Positions 52,281 through 60,869 of a stretch of 64,000 bases of DNA are shown piece by piece (position 1 is the stretch's first letter; each line of letters begins with the position of its first letter). The stretch lies in the NCBI RefSeq assembly GCF_040049255.1, contig NZ_JBDZDR010000006.1, positions 236,885 through 300,884 on the forward strand. Direction: 5' to 3'. A program made the position numbers and the translations under genes. The DNA is from Pseudaminobacter sp040049255 (lineage in GTDB: Bacteria > Pseudomonadota > Alphaproteobacteria > Rhizobiales > Rhizobiaceae). The notes beneath the pieces are model-generated. The model saw only the letters and a program-made list of their open reading frames with translations, was not told where the DNA came from and did no database searches.

Positions 52281-53618
52281 TTAGTCAGCCTCTGGGACCG
52301 CAGGCTCTTGAGCGCCTGCTCCAGCCTGTATCTGATCCAGTTCCGCCGAGGCGCTGTCCATCGCGCCATTGAACGCGGCAACCATGGTATCGACGTCCTC
52401 TACTGAATGGCCGGCCATGACCTGGAATCGGAACCGGGATTGTCCCAATGGGACGGCCGGAAATTCCACCAGATTGGCGAGCCCCGCGAATATCGAGAGA
52501 TATTTCGAGGCCAGCCGTCCCAGGGCTTCGCCGCCGACGCGAACCGGCACGATGGGGGAAGGCTCCCCCAGCACTTCGCGCCCCGAACGCGCCATGGCCT
52601 CGCGCAAATAAATCACATTGTCGCGCAACCTGTGCCGCAGCTCTTTCCCTTCGTCCGCCCGGATGATCGAAAGCGCCTCCAGAACAGTTGCGGCCTGGAC
52701 TGGCGACAGAGCATTCGAGAATGTGTGCGGCGCGCTGTAATATTTCAGATATTCGGCGGCGGCCCGCGTCTTGACGGCCACAAAGCCGCCGTTGGAGGCG
52801 AAGGTTTTGGAGAAGCTGCCGATGATGATGTCGATCTCGTCGAGCATACCCTGCTGGCCGATGTGGCCAAGACCATCCTCGCCCATGCAGCCGAAGTCAT
52901 GAGCGCAGTCGACCAGCAGACTGGCCCCGTAGTCGTCGCAGACACTTCGAAGCGCCCTGAGGTCAGGGGTGTCGGAGTGCATCGAGAAGAGGCTTTCCGT
53001 GACGACGAGAATGCCGTTCTTCGTGTCTGTCGCACGAATGTTTGCCAGCCTGCGCGCCACCGCATCGGTGTCGAGATGCCGGAAGTAATGCACATTTTGG
53101 GTTGCCGCCGCCGCTCCCGCCTGTAGGCAGGAATGCGCCAGTATGTCCATTACGACGTGGTCATCGGAACGGACAAAGCCCTGAATGGCGCCATATCCGG
53201 CGGCCCAGCCGGTCGGATAAAGCACGACCTCGCGGCCCCCGAGGAACTCCGAAAAGGTCGCCGACAACTGCAGCGAATAGGTGGTGTTGCCGAGAAGGGC
53301 GGCCGAACCGGCGCTGTGAACGCCATATTTTTCGATCGCCTCCGTTGCCGCGGCCTTGATCCTTGGATGAGAGGCCAGGCTCAGATAGTCCTGCGAGGCG
53401 AAATTGACGCCTGAACTGGCTTCTCCGGCGTCGGACCTGATCTCCGATCGCGGCCGGGGTGCGGAAGACGTCGAACGGGCATAGGGCCACAAGCCATGCT
53501 GTCGGCGAAGATCCTGCCAGCTGAAGAAGCTGTCGGCACGCGACATGAGGCCGCTATTCTTCAAGGTGCGATAGTCCTTCAGACTCCCGGACAGTGCAGC
53601 CTTGGGTATTGCTTTCAT
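52281..53618 (-). CDS. Alpha-oxoamine-synthase-type PLP enzyme
   Basis: A 445-residue fold-type I aminotransferase of the 8-amino-7-oxononanoate synthase/serine palmitoyltransferase group. Seen: NFASQDYLSLASHPRIK, GVHSAGSAALLGNT, LVVTESLFSMHSDTPDL, LLVDCAHDFGCMGEDG (PLP-binding Asp) and GSFSKTFASNGGF (Schiff-base Lys). Members condense an amino acid with an acyl-CoA or acyl-ACP. No biotin genes are nearby. Its place beside the exopolysaccharide cluster might point to a sphingoid-like or aminoketone product, but this is inference. The N-terminal ~60 residues are longer than in BioF. Confidence 0.8.
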   Translation of the reverse strand: MKAIPKAALSGSLKDYRTLKNSGLMSRADSFFSWQDLRRQHGLWPYARSTSSAPRPRSEIRSDAGEASSGVNFASQDYLSLASHPRIKAAATEAIEKYGVHSAGSAALLGNTTYSLQLSATFSEFLGGREVVLYPTGWAAGYGAIQGFVRSDDHVVMDILAHSCLQAGAAAATQNVHYFRHLDTDAVARRLANIRATDTKNGILVVTESLFSMHSDTPDLRALRSVCDDYGASLLVDCAHDFGCMGEDGLGHIGQQGMLDEIDIIIGSFSKTFASNGGFVAVKTRAAAEYLKYYSAPHTFSNALSPVQAATVLEALSIIRADEGKELRHRLRDNVIYLREAMARSGREVLGEPSPIVPVRVGGEALGRLASKYLSIFAGLANLVEFPAVPLGQSRFRFQVMAGHSVEDVDTMVAAFNGAMDSASAELDQIQAGAGAQEPAVPEAD

Positions 53619-53676
53619 TGACAGCGGGTCTCTCTTGGTCGGTATGAGGCTCGCGGGCCGAGCGCCTTGGCCATTC

Positions 53677-54240
53677 CTAGAATCTGAAATCTATTCGCGC
53701 CTTGAGGAGATCGATCTGGCCATCGATCAGCGTGCCGTCGAACCGATTGAACCGCATGTGATCCCAGTTCACTCCGACGGCGACATTTTCGCTCAGGCGG
53801 TAGTCGGCACCGGCGCCTGCCACCCAGCCCCAATCCTTCAGTCCGATATTGGTGGTGATATAGGTGGCCCCGGCATGACCGGTGAGCAGCAGGCGGTCGA
53901 AGGTGAAGCCGGCGCGGGCCTTCGCCGAGACCGCGTCTTCGACGTCGATCGGAAAACCCTCAAAATTGATACCAAGCCGCATGTATTCGGCTTCGCCTCC
54001 CACTACGAAGGCACCGAATTGGTGGAGATAGCCGGCGTGCGCGCCAAAGACGACGTCATCTCCCGATGAACGGAGCGGCGGAGCAAAAGAGCGATCGACA
54101 TCCCGCAGCCAGCCATAACCGCCCGAAATGCCAAAATAAGGAGCGCTCCAGTCGACCGCCGCTCGCCCGTCCAAGTCAGCCGCCTGGCCAGCGCTGCTCG
54201 ACAGCAAAAAAATGAAAAAGCCGAGAACCCGCGCGCTCAT
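53677..54240 (-). CDS. Small outer-membrane beta-barrel protein (Omp25/31-like)
   Basis: A 187-residue protein with a signal peptide (ARVLGFFIFLLSSSAGQA before ADLDGR). Strand-rich repeats follow (YFGISGGYGWLRD, GDDVVFGAHAGYLHQFGAFVVGGEAEYM, AKARAGFTFDRLLLTGHAGATYI, AGADYRLSENVAVGVNWDHMRF), ending in the terminal phenylalanine FRF typical of outer-membrane proteins. The ATG at 54240 has AAGGGA upstream. It starts a minus-strand pair with the PLP enzyme (58 bp apart). Confidence 0.8.
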   Translation of the reverse strand: MSARVLGFFIFLLSSSAGQAADLDGRAAVDWSAPYFGISGGYGWLRDVDRSFAPPLRSSGDDVVFGAHAGYLHQFGAFVVGGEAEYMRLGINFEGFPIDVEDAVSAKARAGFTFDRLLLTGHAGATYITTNIGLKDWGWVAGAGADYRLSENVAVGVNWDHMRFNRFDGTLIDGQIDLLKARIDFRF

Positions 54241-55093
54241 CAGTGTCCCTTGTCGACTCCACACAGCGAGATCGCACTAATCAGCTTTTCATACCGCCTT
54301 CAAGCGGCATGGAAATGAATAACTAATTTTTCATTAAGTAACTCATATGACTTCCCCTTCGCAGCCACAAAACCATTACTATATGGAAACAATCCCCATA
54401 CTTCCTGTGGAAGGAATGATTACTACAAAAGTAAACATGTATATCGATGCAATATAGCCATTATCTTGATTTGCCGGCAATGAAAATGGATTGCACCGAC
54501 CGATCCTACGAAACTTTTTCACTGAATAGCGTCTGCCAGAAACCGCTCTCAGACAGGCCCTTCTAGGCGCATGATCGGCGCAGGCAAAGTAAGCTGGACT
54601 TGACACCTTCTCGACGACGGCTCGCTTGACGACTGTGGCTTGCTTGTGAGGCCGGCGTTTCTGTCCTGATCTCTCATTGCATTTTGGCGGATTTCACGTT
54701 GTTGGAGAAGCGGACCTGAAGGAAGCGTTCTGCCGGGACCCGTATTTGATGATGTAGCACAAACCGTCCGGCCGCCTCAGTTCCTGGGCATACGATCGTG
54801 CGGCCGACAAGGTGGACATCACTGACAACCGCGCCCTCGGCATCGGGTGTTACCATCGCTCGCGGGAGCAGCGGTCCGCGACAATGCGGACGGAGTCCGG
54901 GCCGGAACAAGAACTGTTCAAATCGTACGCTAAGGCCGAACGGAGCGTGACAGCATTTGCTTGTGTCTCCCGATTTCCGGCGCGCGGCGTCTGACCCCAG
55001 TGGAAAACCGTGGCGGCACGAAAGCCGATTTTTCCACATCCCGTCTGCTCGTCAACATTCAACGGCAGTTGGTGTTGTGTGTGGAGTTGAGCA
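54241..55093. other. Non-coding region, AT-rich then degenerate
   Basis: About 850 bp without a recognisable gene. From 54300 to 54480 the sequence is AT-rich and probably carries the promoter of the outer-membrane protein gene. From about 54600 it becomes GC-rich and looks like decayed coding or mobile DNA leading into the Tn3 transposase relic. GTGGAAAA at 55000-55007 and TTTTCCAC at 55030-55037 form a small inverted repeat. Confidence 0.4.
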
Positions 55094-55524
55094 GTGGCCA
55101 GGCGCAAGATTCTCAGATCTCAGGATCGACGGGGCTTTTCGATATTCCGGCTCATGAGAACAGCCTGATCCGACACTATTCATTGTCCGCAGCGGATCGA
55201 CTCGAAATTGACCTGCGCAGGCGTGAGCACAATAAGCTCGGCTTCGCTGTTCAGCTTTGCGCGATGCGACATCCGGGCCGGGTGCTGTCGGCGGGCGAAA
55301 TTCCGCCGCGTGCGATGCTGAATTTTATGGCCGACCAGATCGGCGCCGATCCCACCGCGTTTACAATCGATGCCCGCCGGGAAGATACACGTCGCGATCA
55401 CATTGCGCGCCTGATGATCTATCTCGGCGTCAGAAGCGCGACTGCTCAGGATAGGCGCGCGGGGCTGTCGTCGGCAATAGAGGCAGCGGCGATGTCCGAT
55501 AGTGGGGCTATATCTGGGCGGTAA
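55094..55524 (+). pseudogene. Tn3-family transposase, N-terminal fragment
   Basis: The stretch begins GTG with MARRKILRSQDR, then needs a one-base frameshift near 55130 to continue GLFDIPAHENSLIRHYSLSAADR. Residues such as LRRREHNKLGFAVQLCAMRHPGRVL and RRDHIARLMIYLGVR match the N-terminal DUF4158 domain of Tn3-type transposases. About 140 of ~980 residues remain before the frame ends at 55524. It is a dead relic that marks past transposition. Confidence 0.75.
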
Positions 55525-55611
55525 AATTCTCCAGGATGATTGAGCTGTCGCCTCGGCGCTTGTAGCCAACGCAGAGGTTTTCCGTAGATACGGTGGGGAA
55601 CTCCGCCCTGA

Positions 55612-56148
55612 TCATGATGGCACCTGGCCCGCTTCGCGCCGGCGGCGCAGGAGCACCCAAAGCACGACAGGTGCCCCGATGAACGCCGTCACGGAGTTGA
55701 GCGGCAACGTGACATCGGTCAGCCCGTTACCGCCGGCGACGTATTCCGCCAGCAGCACAAGGACCGCACCAACCAAAGCGGATCCCGGCAAGACGGCGAA
55801 GTGATCCGACTGCCCGAGAATACCGCGTACCAAGTGAGGGGCAGCGAGACCTATGAACCCGATAGAGCCACAGAACGCTGTGACCACGCCTGCCAGGATG
55901 CAACGACCGACAGGGCTACGAACTGCACTAGGCGAACGCTGATCCCCAAGCAAGCACCTCTTGTCACACGACGCGACGTATCCAATCCCGCTCCTCTGAC
56001 CATTCGACCGATAGGAGGCTCGCTGGCGACTAACTGAAGCTTTTCGCGGCCCAACTAGTATCGCCCAAACGGCAGTCCGACGTCCAAAATACCGTGGTCC
56101 GAGGACAACCAGTTGAGGCCCAGCACGCGCCCTGGCCACCGAACCCAA
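55612..56148 (-). pseudogene. FecCD-type iron-siderophore ABC permease, C-terminal fragment
   Basis: The last ~110 residues are well conserved: AFCGSIGFIGLAAPHLVRGILGQSDHF, PGSALVGAVLVLLAEYV and LPLNSVTAFIGAPVVLWVLLRRRR. This is the C-terminal third of a FecCD permease for siderophore or haem import. Upstream of about 55910 the protein is disordered and relics of the family appear in another frame (GISVRLVQFVALSVVAS), so there is at least one frameshift and the rest is missing. Adjacent to the Tn3 relic. Confidence 0.7.
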
Positions 56149-56174
56149 TCACATCCTGCTCTGCCTAAAACCAA

Positions 56175-56202
56175 ACGCCCGCCAAACAAGGTTGACGGGC
56201 GT
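56175..56202 (-). terminator. Rho-independent terminator of the metal ATPase gene
   Basis: Read on the minus strand, ACGCCCG and CGGGCGT enclose a short further stem and loop, followed by TTGGTTTT. It lies 15 bp past the ATPase stop codon. Confidence 0.7.
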
Positions 56203-56216
56203 CTGACTTTGAGTGG

Positions 56217-58223
56217 CTAGTGCTGGCGGGCGGGCAGCCAGGTGGCCATTTCATTCTTTGCGCTCTGGATGCCCTTGATCATGGTCTGGCCAGGGATGAG
56301 ACGCGCGGAGTTAAGAATGAAAGCCAATTCCGAACCCGTGTGAATCAGCGAGGCCTCCACAGGCCCGATCCATCCGAGCATGGCTATGGCAATCCCCAGA
56401 ACGTCGACCGCTACGGTCCCGGCGAAGTTAAACCAGATTACGTTCCGGGTGCGGCGGGCGACGTGGACCGTTTCAGCAAAGCGCATGAGGTCGTTGCCGA
56501 GTAGCACGATGTCAGCCTTTTCACGGGCGACTTCTGTGCCCGAGCCCATAGCTACGCCAACGGAGGCCGTGGCGAGAGCTGGAGCATCGTTAACCCCGTC
56601 GCCAACCATGGCAACGGTACGACCGGACCGCTTGATGGCCTGTATGCGTTTGAGCTTATCGGTAGGCAGGAGGCTAGCCTCGACCACGTGAATGCCAAGC
56701 TCCTTAGCCACTTTGTTGGCAACTGCAGCTGAGTCACCGGTGAGGAGTTGGACGTCAATGTTCATTGACTTGAGTTTTTCGATCGCCCGACGCGCTTCAG
56801 GGCGGACCTGATCTTCGACCTGAATTTGACCAATCAAAGTTGTGTCGCGGCCGACCAGAATACGCGTGCCCTCGTAGGTGTCCGAAGTTGCGTTTACCGC
56901 AATATTGTTTTGACGCATCCACTGCTCGTTGCCGACATAGATCATGCCCGAAGCGTCGCGTGCGGAAATGCCCAGACCCGGCTCGTACCGGAAGTCGCTG
57001 GCAGCGCCGGGAACGAGATTTAGCTTAGCCGCGTGAGAGATGATTGCCTTGCCCAGCGGGTGTTCGGATAAAGCTTCCGCCGTTGCTGCGGCCAGTAGCA
57101 CTTCATTGGGGGAAGCGGCGCCATGCGTGAGGACAGTGGTGATTTCCGGACGGCCGAAGGTCAGCGTGCCGGTCTTGTCAAGCACGACAGTGTCGACCCT
57201 GCCCAGTGTTTCGAGGTGCACACCGCCTTTGATAATCGCGCCCATCTGGGCGGCGCGGCCTATACCGCCGAGGATGGCGAGAGGCGTACCCGCAGCAACG
57301 CCACAGGCGCCGGCTACCACAATTACCGAAATGGTGGCGCTGATATTGCCCTGGGTAATCCAATATTCGAAGGCGGCAAAGCCAAGGGCGACATAAACAA
57401 TATAGCCGGCTAGCTTGTCGGCGAGGCGCTGTACTGGAGCACGCGACCGCTCTGCTTCTTCAACAGTATCAAGGATTTGGCCGTAGCTTGTGGCACGACC
57501 GACGCGTTCGGCACGCACTTCCAAAGCACCTGACTGGTTAATGGTGCCGGCGTAGACGAAGTGCCCCGGCATCTTCTCCACCGGCATCGATTCGCCGGTG
57601 ATGCGAGACTCGTCGATGAAGGAATTGCCCGAAATGACTGGACCGTCGACGGGAACGCGTGCGCCCGGTGCGACCACCACCACCGAACCAAGCTCGATGT
57701 CGTAGATGGAGGCGGTTACGACCTGACCATCGCGTCGCATCTGCACTTCTGTCGGCAGAAGGGCCATAAGATCGCGGATCGCGCGGCGACCGCGCTCCAG
57801 TGTCATACCTTCAAGCACTTCGGCGATGAGCACGAAGAAGGTGATCATGAGGGCAACGAGGAAGTAGCCCGTGTAAGCCGCAGCGACCACGGCGATACAC
57901 ATGGACAGTTCCATGGTCATGCGGCGCCGCTTGATGCTCTCCCAGGCCTCTTCAAAGAGCGGCCAGCCACCGATGCCGAGGCCGACGAGTCCATACCAGG
58001 AGAAGGACAGGAAGATCTGTCCGCCTATATCGAGATAGACGTGGTCCGGCAACTGTAGCCAGAGAGCCAGCGCACAAAGTCCGGTCAGGCCAATACGGAA
58101 AACCTCCGTGGGCCCGAAGGCATGGGAGTGGCTGTGGCCGTGGTGGTTGTGACCATCATCATCGTGGTCGTGATGATGGCCATGATCGTGATGATGGTGT
58201 TTTGAATGGGTATGGGTACCCAT
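56217..58223 (-). CDS. Heavy-metal P1B-type ATPase with His-rich N-terminus
   Basis: A 668-residue metal-transporting ATPase. The first 34 residues include 17 histidines, a likely metal-binding tail. Core motifs are intact: TGES (209-212), phosphorylated Asp349 in DKTGTLT, HP at 388-389 and GDGVND (541-546). The membrane motif normally CPC or xPC reads GACGVAAGTP (residues 305-314), keeping one Cys but lacking Cys-Pro, so metal specificity cannot be called Cu, Zn or Cd by rule. The His tail and the HupE/UreJ fragment nearby would fit nickel or cobalt; this is inference. Start at ATG 58223. A terminator follows. Confidence 0.88.
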   Translation of the reverse strand: MGTHTHSKHHHHDHGHHHDHDDDGHNHHGHSHSHAFGPTEVFRIGLTGLCALALWLQLPDHVYLDIGGQIFLSFSWYGLVGLGIGGWPLFEEAWESIKRRRMTMELSMCIAVVAAAYTGYFLVALMITFFVLIAEVLEGMTLERGRRAIRDLMALLPTEVQMRRDGQVVTASIYDIELGSVVVVAPGARVPVDGPVISGNSFIDESRITGESMPVEKMPGHFVYAGTINQSGALEVRAERVGRATSYGQILDTVEEAERSRAPVQRLADKLAGYIVYVALGFAAFEYWITQGNISATISVIVVAGACGVAAGTPLAILGGIGRAAQMGAIIKGGVHLETLGRVDTVVLDKTGTLTFGRPEITTVLTHGAASPNEVLLAAATAEALSEHPLGKAIISHAAKLNLVPGAASDFRYEPGLGISARDASGMIYVGNEQWMRQNNIAVNATSDTYEGTRILVGRDTTLIGQIQVEDQVRPEARRAIEKLKSMNIDVQLLTGDSAAVANKVAKELGIHVVEASLLPTDKLKRIQAIKRSGRTVAMVGDGVNDAPALATASVGVAMGSGTEVAREKADIVLLGNDLMRFAETVHVARRTRNVIWFNFAGTVAVDVLGIAIAMLGWIGPVEASLIHTGSELAFILNSARLIPGQTMIKGIQSAKNEMATWLPARQH

Positions 58224-58336
58224 AGGCTCTCTCCCCAGATGCCTGGCATATTCTTGCGATTACGAACATGGGGAGTAGAGGTGCTCATATCCTGCACATT
58301 ACGGCCAGGTTTTGAGCACCCTGTGAATCTTTGCTC

Positions 58337-58831
58337 TTAGAGCGAGCCGAAAGGATCGTAGGAAACAAAATTTTCGTGGCAGGACGCACACGACGGGGCG
58401 ACTTTCCCCCAGGACGCAACGAAGGCATCGATCGTTTCGGCCCGCGCGGCCTCGCGTGCGTCTGCGGCGGTATCGCGGATCAGTTGTTGGAAGGCCGGCA
58501 AGTCGTCCCAGACGTGTGCCGCAGAGGTCGTCGCAACGCCTTCGATCGGATCGGCGCCGCCTTGGAGATTGCTTTTCGGCGGAAACAAAAGCGCAAAAGC
58601 ATCGAGCGATTGGGCTGTGGCATTAGCGAGATCGGAGAGCGTGAAGAGCTGGTCTTCAGTGGCTCCGTTGAGATGCATATCGACCATGCCAGCGAGCAGG
58701 GCTGTTTGCTGCATGAGGCCGCGACGCGCTTCAATCGCCGCGCCAATTTCCGAGCCAGAGAAATCAGTGGCAACGACCGCTGTGGAGAGGCTGAGCAGCA
58801 AGGGGGCGCAGAGAAGGGCCTGCCTGATCAT
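58337..58831 (-). CDS. Cytochrome c556-like (cytochrome c prime family) protein
   Basis: A 164-residue exported haem protein. Signal peptide MIRQALLCAPLLLSLSTAVVA; four-helix-bundle-like body with RRGLMQQTALLAGMV (Met40 a possible axial ligand) and a C-terminal CASCH haem-binding motif at 148-152, as usual for the family. The ATG at 58831 is chosen since the frame upstream (to 58924) lacks signal-peptide features. It lies between the metal ATPase and the Rrf2 gene on the same strand, perhaps an electron carrier or gas/metal stress protein. Confidence 0.8.
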   Translation of the reverse strand: MIRQALLCAPLLLSLSTAVVATDFSGSEIGAAIEARRGLMQQTALLAGMVDMHLNGATEDQLFTLSDLANATAQSLDAFALLFPPKSNLQGGADPIEGVATTSAAHVWDDLPAFQQLIRDTAADAREAARAETIDAFVASWGKVAPSCASCHENFVSYDPFGSL

Positions 58832-58944
58832 CCGAATTATCCGCCATTTAGTCAGTGACAGGTATAGCGTTGAGCGCCGACCTCTTCCTGCACGATATGG
58901 CACCGCGTGTGCCGATTTATGCAAGCAGGCAAGCTGCTAGCTCG

Positions 58945-59397
58945 TCATCTCGGCGAGGACAGCTCGGCAAAGCCAAGAGTGACGGCAACGCCGTCCCGAT
59001 CGGAGACGAGATCGGCGATGGTGTAACTCTCAAGCACCTTGGTGAAAGCCTGAAGTGCCTCGCCAAGAGCGTTTTCGTAGCGGCAGCGTGAGCCCAGTGG
59101 GCAATGCGCGCATTCCTCGCGTGCGCATTCGCTTAAGTCAAAATCGTCTTCGGTGACGCGCAGCACATCCATGATGGTGATTTCGTTGGCGGGCGCACCG
59201 AGACGCACTCCGCCATTGCGGCCGCGGATGGTCGTGAGCAGGCCACTGCGCCCGATGGGAACGAGGATCTTGAACAGGAACATCTCTGAGACGCCGAAGG
59301 CTTTGCCGATATCGCGAATTCGGCTCAGCCCCGAGGGATTGGCTGCGCAGTAGATCAGCGCCCGGACGGCATAGTTACTATGTTTGCTCAGTCGCAA
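58945..59397 (-). CDS. Rrf2-family iron-sulfur regulator (RirA-like)
   Basis: A 150-residue regulator with winged helix at residues about 5-75 (MRLSKHSNYAVRALIYCAANPSGLS, FGVSEMFLFKILVPIGRSGLL, RGRNGGVRLG). Cysteines 91, 96, 99 and 105 lie in the C-terminal loop; C91, C99 and C105 correspond to the iron-sulfur ligands of rhizobial RirA. Overall it resembles RirA, the iron-responsive repressor, but no iron-uptake gene is intact here. It is the first gene of the block with the cytochrome and ATPase and may control them. Confidence 0.85.
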   Translation of the reverse strand: MRLSKHSNYAVRALIYCAANPSGLSRIRDIGKAFGVSEMFLFKILVPIGRSGLLTTIRGRNGGVRLGAPANEITIMDVLRVTEDDFDLSECAREECAHCPLGSRCRYENALGEALQAFTKVLESYTIADLVSDRDGVAVTLGFAELSSPR

Positions 59398-59430
59398 AAC
59401 GCCACCTATCAGTCTTTGAGCCTAAGGGGC

Positions 59431-59704
59431 CTAAAGCAGACTGGCCACATTAGACTGATAGAGCGCAGTTAGACCGATGCCGGTCAGAATGCCGCCAAAG
59501 ACGCGTGCGTTGGCGTAGAGCCGGTCGCCATGCCAGAACCAGTAAGCGGCAACCATTGCCGTGCCAGCGACAAGAGTCTGGGTGATGCCAAAGCCGATGA
59601 GATAGCCGGCGAGGGAATTGTTTTCGCTGCCGATGATGGACTGAGAATAAGCCAAACCGTGCAACAGGCCAGAAATCAAGAACACAAAATGGTGCCACTT
59701 GCCA
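59431..59704 (-). pseudogene. HupE/UreJ-family protein, C-terminal fragment
   Basis: About 90 residues with three hydrophobic helices: HHFVFLISGLLHGLAYSQSI, LAGYLIGFGITQTLVAGTAMVAAYWFWHG and FGGILTGIGLTALYQSN. The HGLA motif and helix spacing fit the C-terminal half of HupE/UreJ, membrane proteins linked to nickel enzymes. Upstream, at about 59705, coding switches to an unrelated relic on the other strand, so the N-terminal half is lost. Confidence 0.65.
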
Positions 59705-59714
59705 TTGCCGCCAC

Positions 59715-59855
59715 GACCAGTCGCCATGAAGATGCCGAGGACACCCATCTCTTCATCGAGGGCGATACGTACCTCACGAGCGATGCTGTGTTTGGGGTGA
59801 AACAATCCCTGATTGTTTCCCTCACCAATGGCCAGCCGGGCGTCAAGGGTATCCG
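59715..59855 (+). pseudogene. Intradiol ring-cleavage dioxygenase, C-terminal fragment
   Basis: The frame HEDAEDTHLFIEGDTYLTSDAVFGVKQSLIV matches the conserved C-terminal segment of catechol/hydroxyquinol 1,2-dioxygenases (THLFxEGDPYLxSDAVFGVKxSL). About 45 residues of ~290 remain. Homologous parts are absent on either side. Confidence 0.55.
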
Positions 59856-59857
59856 GT

Positions 59858-60104
59858 CAACCGCATGTTTGCCGACGTTCCTCAGGACGAGCCCGAAGTT
59901 CACGCCGCTCCGGGCTTTGAACACGAAGTTTCGGCTTACAACCTCTTCGCCTACCTCTCGCGCTCTGACGTGACTTGGAATCCGTCCGTGTGTTCGGTAG
60001 TGAAGGACAGCCTCTTCTGCCCGACCTCGGAAGAATACATTCTGCCCGTTGAGCACGGTAACGACCGTTGTGAGTGGTTCAATGTGCGTGCGGCCATCGG
60101 CGGT
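59858..60104 (+). other. Unidentified coding-like fragment
   Basis: An in-frame stretch (MFADVPQDEPEVHAAPGFEHEVSAY ... EYILPVEHGNDRCEWF) has protein-like composition but I do not recognise the family. It runs in frame into the aldehyde dehydrogenase relic, with the junction near 60104. Probably another gene piece caught in the rearranged zone. Confidence 0.35.
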
Positions 60105-60402
60105 TCGGCGTTCGCAATTTTTCATAATCAGGGCCAGGCCTGCATCGCCGGCTCCCGTCTCATTCTGCACAAGTCGATTGCTGAGGAATTCCTCGATGGC
60201 TTCACCAGGCTGGCGCAATCGATCCGTCTCGGCGATCCGCTCGATCCGCAGACCGAAATGGGGCCGCTGACCTCCAAGATGCACCAGGAGCGCGTGCTGC
60301 AGTTCTGTCAGGTTGCAAAGGACGAAGGCGGCGAAGTTATCACTGGCGGCAAGCAGCCGGAACGTGATGATCTCGCAAACGGCTACTTCGTTGAGCCCAC
60401 TA
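60105..60402 (+). pseudogene. Aldehyde dehydrogenase, internal fragment (plus strand)
   Basis: About 100 residues: IFHNQGQACIAGSRLILHKSIAEEF (the active-site Cys in GQACIAGSR), RLGDPLDPQTEMGPLTSK and GGEVITGGKQPERDDLANGYFVEPT. This is the centre of an NAD(P)-dependent aldehyde dehydrogenase. It breaks off exactly where the EEVFGP segment should follow; that segment is found on the opposite strand at 60466-60645. Confidence 0.8.
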
Positions 60403-60465
60403 CCGCACGCCGCATGGTTGGTCTGCCGGGTGATACTCCGGTCCGTGCCGACGAGAATGGGTATC

Positions 60466-60645
60466 CTGCGCAAACTTATGCGCGCGGGTGAGGTTTTGCG
60501 TCCAGAGACCGGAGCCAAGACCGTACTGAACGCCATTGGCGATGGCCAAAGCTTCTTCGTCATCTTCGAAAGTGGTGACGGTCACGAACGGACCGAACAC
60601 TTCTTCCTGGCTGACGCGATCAGTCGGCTTGGCGCGAACGATAAG
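60466..60645 (-). pseudogene. Aldehyde dehydrogenase, downstream fragment (inverted)
   Basis: Minus-strand sequence reads DRVSQEEVFGPFVTVTTFEDDEEALAIANGVQYGLGSGLWTQNLTRAHKFAQ, the part of an aldehyde dehydrogenase that normally follows the fragment at 60105-60402. It is in the opposite orientation, so a small in-place inversion split the gene. Confidence 0.8.
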
Positions 60646-60739
60646 CGGAAAGCGGCGCTACAAAGCAGCAACGAACCAACCGTCGAAATCGTCAAAATGC
60701 AATTGCCCCAATATCAGAAGGCCCGCATTGATGGATCAG

Positions 60740-60860
60740 GCACGTCTCGAGCCGATCATCTGGTCCCGGGTCCGGCGCAGCGCTTGAAGATCGACCTGAT
60801 CAGTTTCCTTCTCGGCGACGATCGTCGGCCGCAGTCGCCCGGCGACGGCTCGTGACTTTC
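60740..60860 (-). mobile_element. Possible IS110-type transposase relic
   Basis: Minus-strand frame RLRPTIVAEKETDQVDLQALRRTRDQMIGSRRA resembles the IS110-family segment around D-QALHRVR-RL---RT before the linker. It is short, ends at a stop and could be coincidental. Confidence 0.3.
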
Positions 60861-60869
60861 GTGGTGCGC

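Noticed and set aside
54674..55039. 121-codon minus-strand frame near the Tn3 relic
   Set aside because: No recognisable family, no ribosome binding site and composition of degenerate DNA; kept only as part of the non-coding region.
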